Assembly: GCA_023664045.1 (NCBI GenBank)
Contig: JAMPGH010000001.1
Location: 584,814 to 634,346, forward strand
Direction: 5' to 3'
Source: Alistipes senegalensis
GTDB lineage: Bacteria > Bacteroidota > Bacteroidia > Bacteroidales > Rikenellaceae
Length of the DNA stretch: 49,533 nt
In this document: positions 17,617 to 26,014 of the stretch, piece after piece
How the letters are laid out: each line of letters begins with the position of its first letter
Position numbering within the stretch: the stretch's first letter is position 1
Notes under the pieces: model-generated
The model's database searches: none
Told to the model about the DNA's origin: nothing
Seen by the model: only the letters and a program-made list of their open reading frames with translations
Position numbers and translations under genes: made by a program

Positions 17617-17631
17617 CGAAAAAATAGTTGC

Positions 17632-17667
17632 TTGCCGCGCCGGGATTGCGAAATTTCATTATATTTG
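17632..17667 (+). promoter_or_regulatory. Promoter of the polyprenyl synthetase gene
   Basis: The -7 box TATATTTG lies at 17660-17667. A TTG at 17632-17634 is a possible -33 element, with spacing slightly longer than ideal (25 bases); another TTG at 17628-17630 is farther. The transcript would start near 17675, leaving a leader of about 85 bases. It is divergent from the yfhO promoter boxes at 17536-17616. Confidence 0.6.
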
Positions 17668-17760
17668 CAAAGTTTTACCGTCGTTCGGGCCGCCTGTCCG
17701 GCCGGGCGATGCGCCGTTCGGTTCCGCGCGCGGCATTTTCGATTTCCGGAGAGGTTTTTT

Positions 17761-18750
17761 ATGACTGCACTCGATACGATCCGCAGGCCCGTGGAGGCCG
17801 AACTGAAGGCGTTCGACGAATTCGTCGAACGGCAGTTCACGGCCGAGGGGGAGCTGCTTTCCGAGATGTTGCACTATGCGCTCTCGGCGCGCGGCAAGGG
17901 GGTCCGTCCCTTGCTGGTGATGCTCTCGGCTGCGTTGAACGCGCCGGTTCGGGGCGCTTCGTCGGGCCGGCGTCCTTGTCTGGCGGCCATGTTGGTCGAG
18001 ATGATCCACGTGGCGTCGCTCATCCACGACGACGTGATCGACGAGTCCGATACGCGGCGCGGCCGGCCCTCGGTCAACGCCCGCTGGCAGTCGCACAAGG
18101 CGGTGCTTCTGGGCGACTACGTGCTGGCCCGGAACATGAACATCGGCCTGCTGAGCGGACAGTACGATCTGGTAACCCACGTCTGCGGGGCGATGGCCGC
18201 GCTGTGCGAGGGCGAGGTGCTGCAGAGCCAGAGCGCCGAGCGGTGCGACATGACGCGCGACCGTTATTTCGAGATCATCCGCAAGAAGACGGCCAGCCTG
18301 CTGGGCATCAGCGCTTCGGCCGGAGCGCTCGCCGTCGGGGCCACGCGCGACCGCGTCGCCCGCATGAGCCGCTTCGGCGAGTCGCTGGGCATGGCGTTCC
18401 AGATTCAGGACGACATCCTCGACTACACGGCCGCCGCCGACACCGGAAAACCCGCCTACAACGACTTGCGCGAGGGCAAGATCACCCTGCCGCTGCTCTG
18501 CGTCATGGAGCGCATGGGCGAGGAGCGGCGCAGCGAGGTGGCGGCGCGCCTGCAGCGTTGCCGCGACGATGCCGCCGCGATGGAGTACCTGCAGCGGATC
18601 GTCGAAAACGAGGACGGCATCGCCTCGGCGACCGGGGTCATGCGCAGCTACCTCTCGCAGGCCGTGGAGCTCCTCTCCGACTACGAGCCCTCGGACTACA
18701 AGACGGCGTTGGTGGACCTCTGCGCCTACGTCGGCGAGCGGACCCGCTGA
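17761..18750 (+). CDS. Long-chain polyprenyl diphosphate synthase
   Basis: This 329-residue enzyme belongs to the trans-isoprenyl diphosphate synthases, which extend farnesyl or geranylgeranyl diphosphate with isopentenyl units. Both Asp-rich motifs are intact: HDDVIDESD (Asp90, Asp91, Asp94) and QDDILDY (Asp217, Asp218, Asp221). The product is probably the all-trans side chain of menaquinone, by analogy with octaprenyl or solanesyl diphosphate synthase; chain length cannot be read with certainty. The start ATG at 17761 follows a TAnnTTTG promoter. A purine-rich repeat spacer follows the stop before the next gene. Confidence 0.9.
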   Translation: MTALDTIRRPVEAELKAFDEFVERQFTAEGELLSEMLHYALSARGKGVRPLLVMLSAALNAPVRGASSGRRPCLAAMLVEMIHVASLIHDDVIDESDTRRGRPSVNARWQSHKAVLLGDYVLARNMNIGLLSGQYDLVTHVCGAMAALCEGEVLQSQSAERCDMTRDRYFEIIRKKTASLLGISASAGALAVGATRDRVARMSRFGESLGMAFQIQDDILDYTAAADTGKPAYNDLREGKITLPLLCVMERMGEERRSEVAARLQRCRDDAAAMEYLQRIVENEDGIASATGVMRSYLSQAVELLSDYEPSDYKTALVDLCAYVGERTR

Positions 18751-18933
18751 GGGGCCGGGGCGAAGAGGGGGCCGCAGGGGGGCGCAAAACCGCAAGAAAA
18801 GAGCCCGCGAAAAGGAGAACCCCGAAAAAAGCCCGGAGAAAATAGGAGGGCGAGAAGAAACGGCCGAAAAGAGGCTGCGAAAAGCGGCCTCGCGAAAAAG
18901 ATGAAAACCGAACAGAAACCTTAAAAAATAGTT
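18751..18933 (+). repeat. Purine-rich low-complexity spacer after the polyprenyl synthase gene
   Basis: This 183-base spacer is almost wholly purine-rich on the plus strand, with many GCGAAAA, GAAAAG and GGAG units. A hairpin GAGGCTGC (18871-18878) / GCGGCCTC (18884-18891) has a GAAAA loop but no T tail. No gene is supported. Its placement directly after a stop codon is shared with the other degenerate spacers of this window. Confidence 0.5.
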
Positions 18934-20280
18934 ATGGAACAGAAAACCAACCGCAAATTGCCCTTAGTCCCCATCGTTACGATGTTCTTCCTCTTCGCGA
19001 TGATCTCCTTCGTAACGAATCTCGCGGCTCCTATCGGCACCATCTGGCGCAACGCCTACGAGGGCTCGAACACCCTCGGCATGATGGGCAACATGATGAA
19101 CTTCCTGGCCTACCTCTTCATGGGCATTCCCGCCGGCCGGATGCTCGTGCGCATCGGTTATAAGAAGACGGCCCTGATCGCGATGGCCGTGGGTATCGTG
19201 GGTCTCTTCACGCAGTTTCTGTCGAGCCGCGTCGGCGCCGACGTCTCGCTGTGCGATCTGGGAGGCATGACGCTGCGGCTCGATTTCGTCATCTACCTGC
19301 TGGGCGCTTTCATCTGCGGCTTCTGCGTCTGCATGCTCAATACGGTGGTCAACCCCATGCTCAACCTCTTGGGCGGCGGCGGTAACAAGGGCAACCAGCT
19401 CCTGCAGACCGGTGCGGCGCTCAACTCGCTGTCGGGTACGCTGACGCCGCTGTTCGTCGGCGCGCTCATCGGCACCGTTACCGCGCATACGGCCATGTCG
19501 AACGTTACGTCGCTCCTGTTCCTCGCTATGGGCGTCTTCGCCGCGGCGTTCGTCGTCATCTCGTTCGTCTCCATTCCGGAGCCGCATCTGCAGTCCCGCA
19601 CGGTCGGCAAGAGCGTGCACAGCCACAGCCCCTGGAACTTCCGCCATACGGTCTTGGGCGTCGTCGGCATCTTCATCTACGTGGGCGTCGAGATCGGCAT
19701 TCCCGGCACGCTCAATTTCTACCTCGCCGACGCTTCCGAGCGCGGTGCCGGCCTCTTGGTCGACGGCGCGGCCATCGGCGGCGCCATCGCCGCGGTCTAC
19801 TGGTTGCTGATGCTCGTGGGACGTTCGCTCAGCAGCCTTATCAGCGGCAAGGTCTCCAGCCGCACGCAGCTGATGGTCGTCTCGGCTACGGCGATCTTCT
19901 TCGTCGTGCTGGCCATCTTCCTCCCGAAGACCATCACGGTCGCCATGCCCGGCTATAGCGTCGAAAACGGATTCCAGCTGGCTCGCGTGCCCGTCAGCGC
20001 CTTGTTGCTGGTGCTGTGCGGTCTCTGCACCTCGGTCATGTGGGGCGGCATCTTCAATCTGGCCGTCGAGGGTCTGGGCAAGTATACCGCTCAGGCGTCG
20101 GGCATCTTCATGATGATGGTCGTCGGCGGGGGCGTGCTGCCGCTCTTCCAGCAGTTCGTCGCCGACAAGGCCGGTTACATGACCAGTTACTGGGTCATCG
20201 TCGCCGGGCTGGCCTACCTCTTCTACTACGCACTGATCGGGTGCCGCAACGTCAATCGCGACATCCCCGTCGAGGAGTAG
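18934..20280 (+). CDS. MFS transporter, FHS (fucose/glucose) type
   Basis: The 448-residue protein has twelve hydrophobic segments and the shape of the FHS branch of the major facilitator superfamily, to which FucP and related sugar:proton symporters belong. The first loop carries NLAAPIGTIWR, and the middle region has NPMLNLLGGGGNKGNQLLQ, a segment type found in FucP-like carriers (loop NPxxxxLG). It sits in the inner membrane and probably imports a hexose or deoxyhexose. The specific sugar cannot be read from sequence, and it is not next to any sugar catabolic gene. A strong hairpin ends the transcript (20312-20343). Confidence 0.82.
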   Translation: MEQKTNRKLPLVPIVTMFFLFAMISFVTNLAAPIGTIWRNAYEGSNTLGMMGNMMNFLAYLFMGIPAGRMLVRIGYKKTALIAMAVGIVGLFTQFLSSRVGADVSLCDLGGMTLRLDFVIYLLGAFICGFCVCMLNTVVNPMLNLLGGGGNKGNQLLQTGAALNSLSGTLTPLFVGALIGTVTAHTAMSNVTSLLFLAMGVFAAAFVVISFVSIPEPHLQSRTVGKSVHSHSPWNFRHTVLGVVGIFIYVGVEIGIPGTLNFYLADASERGAGLLVDGAAIGGAIAAVYWLLMLVGRSLSSLISGKVSSRTQLMVVSATAIFFVVLAIFLPKTITVAMPGYSVENGFQLARVPVSALLLVLCGLCTSVMWGGIFNLAVEGLGKYTAQASGIFMMMVVGGGVLPLFQQFVADKAGYMTSYWVIVAGLAYLFYYALIGCRNVNRDIPVEE

Positions 20281-20311
20281 AATTCCGGTTCGATCCGAAA
20301 GAGAATAAAAT

Positions 20312-20343
20312 CGTCCGGCATTCCGTTCTCGGGGTGCCGGACG
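20312..20343 (+). terminator. Rho-independent terminator after the MFS gene
   Basis: CGTCCGGCA (20312-20320) pairs perfectly with TGCCGGACG (20335-20343) and is followed by TTTCGATTT. It lies 32 bases past the MFS stop and just before the relA-type promoter, so it separates the two units. Confidence 0.8.
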
Positions 20344-20358
20344 TTTCGATTTATCGGT

Positions 20359-20366
20359 TATCTTTG
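20359..20366 (+). promoter_or_regulatory. -7 box of the RelA/SpoT-family gene
   Basis: TATCTTTG matches TAnnTTTG. The transcript would begin only a few bases downstream, close to 20372. That makes the ATG at 20377 nearly leaderless and favours the ATG at 20389 as the real start. Confidence 0.65.
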
Positions 20367-20388
20367 CAAACGGTTAATGGGTGTTACG

Positions 20389-22584
20389 ATGGATATTTCG
20401 CGTTACGATGCTTTCCGCACGTTGGTGCGGACCACTTTTTCTTCGGAGACGCAGGCTGCGGTCGACGAGGCCCTCGCGTGGGCCGGAGAACGCCTCGCCG
20501 ACGAGGCGCGCTACGACGGCAGCCCGTTGCTCGACCACGCCGTCGCCGTCGCCGGGATCGTCATCTCCGAGATCGGACTGGGCCGCAACTCGACCGTCGC
20601 GTCGATCTTGCACGACGTCGTGCGGCTGGCGCACAAACGGCTGCCCTCCGAGGAGTTCCTCGCGCTCACCGAGGAGATCCGCCGCCTCTTCGGCGAGGAG
20701 GTCGTGGGCATCACCGTCGGGCTGTCGAATATTTCCGAACTCAGGCTCAAGGTCGCGAAGGAGCAGGCCGATAACTTCCGCGACCTGATCGTCAGCTACT
20801 CCGAGGATCCGCGCGTGATCCTCATCAAGCTCGCCGACCGGCTCGAGGTGATGCGTTCGCTCGACATCTTCCCCCGCGAGAAGCACCGCAAGAAAAGTTG
20901 GGAGTCCCTGAACCTCTACGCCCAGATCGCCCATAAACTGGGCCTCTACGGCATCAAGAGCGAGCTGGAGGACATCGCCCTCAAGTACCTCGAACCCAAA
21001 GACTACGAGCATATCGTCGCCAAATTGGAGGAGAGCGCCGACGAGCGCCGTGCCTTCATCGCGCGCTTTCTGGTCCCCGTCGAGGAGCGGCTGCATAAGC
21101 TGGGCCTCAAATACCATATCAAGTCGCGCACCAAGTCGATCTTCTCCATCTGGACCAAGATGCAGAAGCAGCACGTGCCTTTCGAGGGGGTCTACGACAT
21201 CTTCGCCTTGCGCATCATCATCGACTGCCCGCGCGAGGAGGAGAAGCCGCAGTGTTGGACCGCCTACTCGGTCGTTACCGATTTCTATACGCCCAACCCC
21301 AAGCGCATGCGCGACTGGATCTCCATTCCCAAGTCCAACGGCTACGAGTCCCTGCATACCACCGTCTCGGCCGAGGGGCGCTGGGTCGAGGTGCAGATCC
21401 GCACCGAGCGCATGGACGCCGTCGCCGAGCGGGGCATCGCCGCCCACTGGCGTTACAAGGGGGTCAATCAGGGGGCGCGGACCAGCGAGCAGTGGCTCGG
21501 GCGGCTGCGCGAGCTGATGGAGGACACGACCCATTCGCTGGCCCGGCGCTTCGACGCCAAGCCCGCTTCGGGCGAGATCTTCGTCTTCACGCCCAACGGC
21601 GACTTGCGGAAGCTGCCCGAGGGGGCCGCGTTGCTCGACTTCGCCTTCGACATCCACACGTCGCTCGGAGCCACGTGCGTCGGCGGCCGGGTCAACGGCC
21701 GCGCCGCGTCGATCCGCGAGGTCTTGCATAACGGCGATATCGTCGAGATCCAGACCCAGAAGAACCAGACCCCGAAGGCCGATTGGTTGTCGGTGGTCGT
21801 TACCTCCAAAGCGCGCAACAAGATCAAGTCGTTCTTGCGCGAGGAGCAGGCGCGCCATACCCGCATGGGGCGCGAGGAGCTCGAGCGGAAGATCAAGAAC
21901 TGGAAAATGGCCCTCACCATCGACGAGGCCGTGGCTTATCTGGCCAAGTACTTCAAGTTGAGGCTCGGTACGGAGGTCTACGGCCTGATCGCCACGCAGA
22001 AGGTCGACTTCGGGTCGATCAAGGAGATCCTTTCGCGCCACCTTTCGGGCGAGGCCGCTGAGGAGCGCCGCGCCGCCGCTGCCGAGGCCGAGCGGCAGAA
22101 AGTCCACACGTCCCGCGAGAGCGAGGCTCCGCAGGACGCTCTGGTCATCGACGACGACATCTCCAAAATCCAGTACAAGCTGGCCCGCTGTTGCAACCCC
22201 ATCAAGGGCGACGACGTCTTCGGCTTCATTACCATCAGCTCGGGCATCACGATCCACCGCACCGACTGCCCCAACGCCCGGCGCATGCGCGAGAACTATC
22301 CCTACCGCGTCATCGAGGCGCGGTGGCGGCACTCCGCCGCAGGGGCTTTCCGGGTTACGATCCGCATCGTCGCGGCCGACACCGCCGGCATGGCCAACCG
22401 CATCACCGAGACCGTCAGCCGCGATTTGAAGCTCAACATCCGGTCGTTCAATTTCGAAACGGCGTCCGGGGGCTGCGTCGCCGGCACCGTCTCGGTCGAG
22501 GTGCCCGGCGCGGGCGTCGTCGACACGCTCATCCACTCGATCATGCGTATCAAGGGGGTGCAGCGGGCCTACCGGGTCAACTGA
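20389..22584 (+). CDS. RelA/SpoT family (p)ppGpp synthetase with degenerate hydrolase site
   Basis: The product has 731 residues from the ATG at 20389; an ATG at 20377 would add four. Domains in order are an HD hydrolase fold (about 20-190), the nucleotidyltransferase synthetase domain (about 230-350, with SIPKSNGYESLHTTV and VEVQIRT), TGS (about 395-455, VFTPNGDLRKLPEGAALLDFA), a helical and CC-containing region, and ACT at the C terminus. Key hydrolase residues are changed: His50 and His75-Asp76 remain, but HDVVED has become HDVVRL and DRLHNM has become DRLEVM. I infer a synthetase-dominant RelA-type enzyme of the stringent response. A second, SpoT-like enzyme would be needed to degrade ppGpp. 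Confidence 0.92.
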   Translation: MDISRYDAFRTLVRTTFSSETQAAVDEALAWAGERLADEARYDGSPLLDHAVAVAGIVISEIGLGRNSTVASILHDVVRLAHKRLPSEEFLALTEEIRRLFGEEVVGITVGLSNISELRLKVAKEQADNFRDLIVSYSEDPRVILIKLADRLEVMRSLDIFPREKHRKKSWESLNLYAQIAHKLGLYGIKSELEDIALKYLEPKDYEHIVAKLEESADERRAFIARFLVPVEERLHKLGLKYHIKSRTKSIFSIWTKMQKQHVPFEGVYDIFALRIIIDCPREEEKPQCWTAYSVVTDFYTPNPKRMRDWISIPKSNGYESLHTTVSAEGRWVEVQIRTERMDAVAERGIAAHWRYKGVNQGARTSEQWLGRLRELMEDTTHSLARRFDAKPASGEIFVFTPNGDLRKLPEGAALLDFAFDIHTSLGATCVGGRVNGRAASIREVLHNGDIVEIQTQKNQTPKADWLSVVVTSKARNKIKSFLREEQARHTRMGREELERKIKNWKMALTIDEAVAYLAKYFKLRLGTEVYGLIATQKVDFGSIKEILSRHLSGEAAEERRAAAAEAERQKVHTSRESEAPQDALVIDDDISKIQYKLARCCNPIKGDDVFGFITISSGITIHRTDCPNARRMRENYPYRVIEARWRHSAAGAFRVTIRIVAADTAGMANRITETVSRDLKLNIRSFNFETASGGCVAGTVSVEVPGAGVVDTLIHSIMRIKGVQRAYRVN

Positions 22585-22656
22585 TGAATAATGAATAGTT
22601 GATAGTGAATAATGATTCGTAAAAAACGATTATTCACTATTCATTATCAATTATTC
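22585..22656. repeat. AT-rich inverted repeat, copy 2
   Basis: This lies between the convergent RelA-type and cls genes. The left arm contains GATAGTGAATAATGATTCGTT and the right arm AACGATTATTCACTATTC around an AAAA centre near 22622. The arms pair well close to the loop and less well outside. It shares TGAATAATGAATAGT and GTGAATAAT with copy 1 at 2998-3070. Besides being a dispersed element it is well placed as a bidirectional terminator. Confidence 0.75.
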
Positions 22657-22661
22657 CTTGT

Positions 22662-24089
22662 TCAGAGTAGCGGCGAGAAGATGCGCATGAACGATTCGGC
22701 CCAGCGGCGGCTGCGCGGACGGCCGAACCAGCGGTCGGGCGTCAGGTCGCGGCAGCAACTCAGATCTTCTTCGTAAATGGCCGCCATGCGGGCGTTGAAC
22801 GCGGCGTCGTAGACGAATGCGTTGATCTCGAAGTTGTGTTCGAAGCTGCGGAAGTCCATGTTCGCCGAGCCCGCGACCGTCAGATCGTCGTCGATTATCA
22901 GCAGCTTGGAGTGCAGAAATCCGGGGGCGTAGAACGAGATCTTCACGCCCGCGCGTATCATGTCGTCCAGATAGGAGTGGCTCGCCAGATCGACCACCCG
23001 CGAGTCGGAGCGTTCGGGCAGCATCAGCCGCACGTCGATCCCCGCCAGCGCCGCCTCCTGCAGCGCCGCGTTCAGCGTCTCGGAGGGCAGATAGTAGGGC
23101 GTTTGGATCCATACGCGCCGACATGCCCGCGACACGGCGTAGCTGGCGGCTTGCAGCAGGGTCCGCCACTTGCCGAAAGGTCCGCTGGGTACGACTTGCA
23201 GCACGTTGTCCGTCAGCCGTTCCGTCGCAGGATAGTAGGCCGGGCCGGTTACCGTCTGCTTGGTCGTCGCCGACCAGTCGCTCAGAAACGAGGCTTGCAG
23301 TCCCGCCACGCCGCTCCCTTCTATCCGGAAGTGGGTGTCGCGCCACCTTTCGCGGCGTCCGTCCCCGCGGTCGATGCCCAGTACGTAGCGATCGGCGATG
23401 TTCATGCCGCCGAGGAATCCCACCCGGCCGTCCACGACCGCGATCTTGCGGTGATTGCGGTAGTTGACTTTGCTCGTGAAGTGCGGAAACTGCACTTGCA
23501 GAAACGAGCGGACGTCGATCCCCGCTTTCCGCATGCTTTCGAAGAAGGCTTTCTTCACCCGGGCGCAGCCTACGTCGTCGTATAGAATCCGCACCTCCAC
23601 CCCTTCGCGGGCTTTGGCTACGAGCGCATCGCGCAGGCGGCAGCCGGTCCGGTCGTCGCTCAGAATATAGTATTGGATATGGATGTGATGTTCGGCTGCG
23701 GCGATCGCCGCGAGCAGGGTCTCCATCTTCGTCTTTCCGTCGGTGCAGGGGGTCAGCCGGCTGCCGTAGAGGGGTACGGCGAGGGCCGTGTTCCTCAGCA
23801 TGCGGGCCAGAGGTTGCCATTGCGGCGGTACGGCGGTTTCGGCGGCCGCCGCCTCTTCCAGCCGGGTCGTGATCCGTTTGCGGGTGCGGCGCGAGATGAT
23901 TCTCCGCTTGGAGAGGTTCTGGCCGAAAAAGAAGTAGAACGCCAGCCCCGCACCGGGCGTCAGCACCAGCAGCAGAATCCACGGCAGGGTCTTCAGCGGG
24001 TTCCGGTTGTCGGTGATGATGACCAGCACCACGCCGACGATCGTCAGCGTGTAGACGATCAGGAATATCGTGGTCAGTATCTCTCGCAT
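22662..24089 (-). CDS. cls: Cardiolipin synthase (phospholipase D family)
   Basis: The 475-residue protein starts with two hydrophobic segments (about 5-60) that anchor it in the inner membrane, then two PLD domains with complete HKD motifs: HRKIAVVDGRVGFLGGMNI near 227-245 and HSKLLIIDDDLTVAGSANMD near 395-414. Such enzymes join two phosphatidylglycerol molecules (or PG and PE) into cardiolipin. A frame ending at 22651 in another phase is a shadow. It lies downstream of the DUF4837 gene in the same direction, separated by a 240-base spacer that contains a 45-base tandem repeat. Confidence 0.93.
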   Translation of the reverse strand: MREILTTIFLIVYTLTIVGVVLVIITDNRNPLKTLPWILLLVLTPGAGLAFYFFFGQNLSKRRIISRRTRKRITTRLEEAAAAETAVPPQWQPLARMLRNTALAVPLYGSRLTPCTDGKTKMETLLAAIAAAEHHIHIQYYILSDDRTGCRLRDALVAKAREGVEVRILYDDVGCARVKKAFFESMRKAGIDVRSFLQVQFPHFTSKVNYRNHRKIAVVDGRVGFLGGMNIADRYVLGIDRGDGRRERWRDTHFRIEGSGVAGLQASFLSDWSATTKQTVTGPAYYPATERLTDNVLQVVPSGPFGKWRTLLQAASYAVSRACRRVWIQTPYYLPSETLNAALQEAALAGIDVRLMLPERSDSRVVDLASHSYLDDMIRAGVKISFYAPGFLHSKLLIIDDDLTVAGSANMDFRSFEHNFEINAFVYDAAFNARMAAIYEEDLSCCRDLTPDRWFGRPRSRRWAESFMRIFSPLL

Positions 24090-24329
24090 TGCAGGTTTCT
24101 TCCATGTTCGGGACCGTCCCTTTGCGTCCGGACCCTTTTTTTTCGGCTTTTTCTTTGCCGCCCTTTCGGTCTTCGAAGTCTCTTCCCGACTTCCGAAGTC
24201 TCCGCCGGCCTCTTTCCTCCTCCCGACCCCTTTCCGCCTCCTAAGTGCCGTCGGCCTCTCTTTCCTTCCCGACCTCTTTCGGTCTCCGTAGTATCCGCCG
24301 GCCGCCGGCTTCTTTCCGGCTCCCGGACG
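24090..24329 (-). repeat. Spacer with 45-base imperfect tandem repeat between DUF4837 and cls
   Basis: Three consecutive copies of a unit of 45 or 46 bases lie at 24191-24235, 24236-24280 and 24281-24326 (plus-strand pattern TCCGAAGTCTCCGCCGGCCT followed by CTTTCC and CCCGACC). A shorter partial copy lies at about 24169-24190. The copies are diverged but keep the period. The array starts directly after the DUF4837 stop at 24330. It is purine-rich on the sense (minus) strand. No gene is supported in it. Confidence 0.7.
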
Positions 24330-25325
24330 TTATTCTTTCGGGAATTCCACTCCGTAGAGCAGGTGTTCTACGCCGCGCAGGAAGTTGCGTTTGTGCAGTT
24401 TGGGCGAGTAGACATAGCAGTCCAGCGTGAATACGCGTTCGGTGCGCATGTCTACGGTCGTGTAGCTCACGAACGGGCCGCCCATGAAGTCGCCCGCCAC
24501 ATCCCAGAATCCGCGCAGTTCGCACCACAGGCGTCCTTCAAGATAGAACGTGCGGTAGTCGGGCGGAAATGCGTCGGAGGTGGTCATGTAGGAGCCGTCG
24601 GAGGGCCCCGGTATGCGGGCCGCGAAACGATTGCGGGCCCGCAGCAGCGCTTCGGGCGTAAGATCCGCCGGCCCCGTGTAGGGGTAGGAGCAGACGAAGA
24701 ATCCTTGACTGGCCGTCGGGTATTCGTAGCGCGCCCACACGAAGTCGGGTTGCTCGGCCGCCAGTATGTAGCCTTTGGGCACGGACATGCTGGCTCCGAA
24801 CTCTTTCTCTATGGCTTTTTCCACGTTGGGAGCTCCGAATTTGCGCGCGAAGGCCACGGCCCGGTCGCGCTCGGCCGACTCCAACACCGCCAGCACTTCG
24901 TCCCGGTAGGTCGACAGATACTCCGCGATCGACCGTTCGTCGGGTCCTTGCACCGTTACCACGATCTGCGGCGCGGCCGTCAGGTCGTATTGCACTCCGG
25001 CGGCGGCTTTGTCGAGTGCCGGATCCACCGCTACCTTAAGAATGTTGCGGTGGTCGGCGATCATGCCGTTGAAGTCTTGCGCCCGGACACGGAGTACGTC
25101 GAAGCGCGGTTCGGTCTGGTTCAGATAGGGTATCGGCTGGGTCAGGATGGCGCGCAGCGTGTCGCCCGCCCGTCCCGTCCACTCGCGTTGTTCGCAGACG
25201 ACGATCAGTTCGTAGGGGGCGCCCTGCGCCGTCTTCGTGTGGGTGGAGAGCGTGCGGAATGCGTCGCAGGCGGTCGCCGCTACGGCGATCGCCGCAGCCG
25301 CTGCTATGTATCGGAAAGTTTTCAT
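24330..25325 (-). CDS. DUF4837 family lipoprotein
   Basis: The 331-residue protein has a lipoprotein signal with Cys20 (AIAVAATAC) and an all-soluble remainder. The internal sequence (PYELIVVCEQREWTGRAGDT near 37, then a long alpha/beta domain with YPYTGPADLTPEALLRARN) matches my memory of DUF4837, a Bacteroidota family without known function. It is divergent from a polysaccharide deacetylase gene; the 80 bases between them hold the deacetylase promoter. Function unknown. The cell-surface or periplasmic location is inferred from the lipobox. Confidence 0.8.
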   Translation of the reverse strand: MKTFRYIAAAAAIAVAATACDAFRTLSTHTKTAQGAPYELIVVCEQREWTGRAGDTLRAILTQPIPYLNQTEPRFDVLRVRAQDFNGMIADHRNILKVAVDPALDKAAAGVQYDLTAAPQIVVTVQGPDERSIAEYLSTYRDEVLAVLESAERDRAVAFARKFGAPNVEKAIEKEFGASMSVPKGYILAAEQPDFVWARYEYPTASQGFFVCSYPYTGPADLTPEALLRARNRFAARIPGPSDGSYMTTSDAFPPDYRTFYLEGRLWCELRGFWDVAGDFMGGPFVSYTTVDMRTERVFTLDCYVYSPKLHKRNFLRGVEHLLYGVEFPKE

Positions 25326-25363
25326 GGCGATGGAATTCTTGGTTTTCGCGAAGTTACGAAATA

Positions 25364-25397
25364 TTTTTTGTTCCGCTGCGGATTTTCACTACTTTTG
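25364..25397 (+). promoter_or_regulatory. Promoter of the polysaccharide deacetylase gene
   Basis: The -33 element is TTTTTTG (25364-25370) and the -7 box is TACTTTTG (25390-25397), with 19 bases between, which is close to the Bacteroidota ideal. The ATG follows at 25406, so the leader is very short. Confidence 0.75.
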
Positions 25398-25405
25398 CGC
25401 TCGCC

Positions 25406-26014
25406 ATGCGTTTCAAGCCGCCCAAAATAATCCGGCGTCTGATGCCCGATCTGATCTGGGAGATCGACGACTCCGAGGGGGTCTTCCTCACTTTCGACGA
25501 CGGCCCCACGCCCGGCGTTACCGAGTGGATCCTCGCCACGTTGGACAAGTACGATGCCAAAGCCACTTTCTTCGTCTTGGGCAAGAACGTGGAGATGTAC
25601 CCCGACCTCTTCCGGCGTATCGTCGACGCCGGCCACCGGGTCGGCAACCACACCTACTCGCACCAGAAAGGCTGGGGCATGAGTCTGGAGCGCTATACCG
25701 AGGATGTCGACTTCGCCAACGATCTGATCGACAGCGACCTCTTCCGCCCGCCCTACGCGCGGATCACCCCGGCGCAGGCGCGCTTGCTCGGCGAGCGTTA
25801 CAAGCTGGTGATGTGGGATATCATCTCGCGCGACTATAACCGCCGCCTCTCGCCCCGCGCCTGCCTGAAGAACGTCTCCAAGCATCTGGCTCCCGGGGCC
25901 ATCGTCGTCTTCCACGACAGCGAGAAGGCTTTCCGCAACATGCGCTACGCCCTCCCGCGCACGCTCGAGCGAATCCGGCAGGCCGGGTGGAAATGCAAGG
26001 CCATCGGGCTGTAG
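25406..26014 (+). CDS. Polysaccharide deacetylase family protein (NodB homology)
   Basis: The 202-residue product is a compact CE4-type domain. Motif 1 is LTFDDGPTP (the Asp pair at about 30-31). The metal-binding H-x3-H is HTYSH near 85. RPPYAR near 119 and VVFHDSE near 172 are the later motifs. CE4 enzymes remove N-acetyl groups from chitin-like or peptidoglycan polymers. No signal peptide is seen at this start; the longer in-frame extension upstream runs through the promoter and is rejected. A cytoplasmic location is therefore possible. The substrate is unknown. The motifs are intact, so activity is likely. Confidence 0.88.
   Translation: MRFKPPKIIRRLMPDLIWEIDDSEGVFLTFDDGPTPGVTEWILATLDKYDAKATFFVLGKNVEMYPDLFRRIVDAGHRVGNHTYSHQKGWGMSLERYTEDVDFANDLIDSDLFRPPYARITPAQARLLGERYKLVMWDIISRDYNRRLSPRACLKNVSKHLAPGAIVVFHDSEKAFRNMRYALPRTLERIRQAGWKCKAIGL

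Noticed and set aside
18934-20280. Fucose transporter belonging to the xyloglucan locus
   Set aside because: The protein is of the FHS type that includes FucP, and the locus may release fucose, but it lies more than 6 kb from the nearest locus gene and between housekeeping genes, so a functional link is not supported.
25259-25405. N-terminal extension of the polysaccharide deacetylase
   Set aside because: It runs through the -33/-7 promoter elements and back into the divergent DUF4837 gene, and encodes an Arg-rich string without signal-peptide character.
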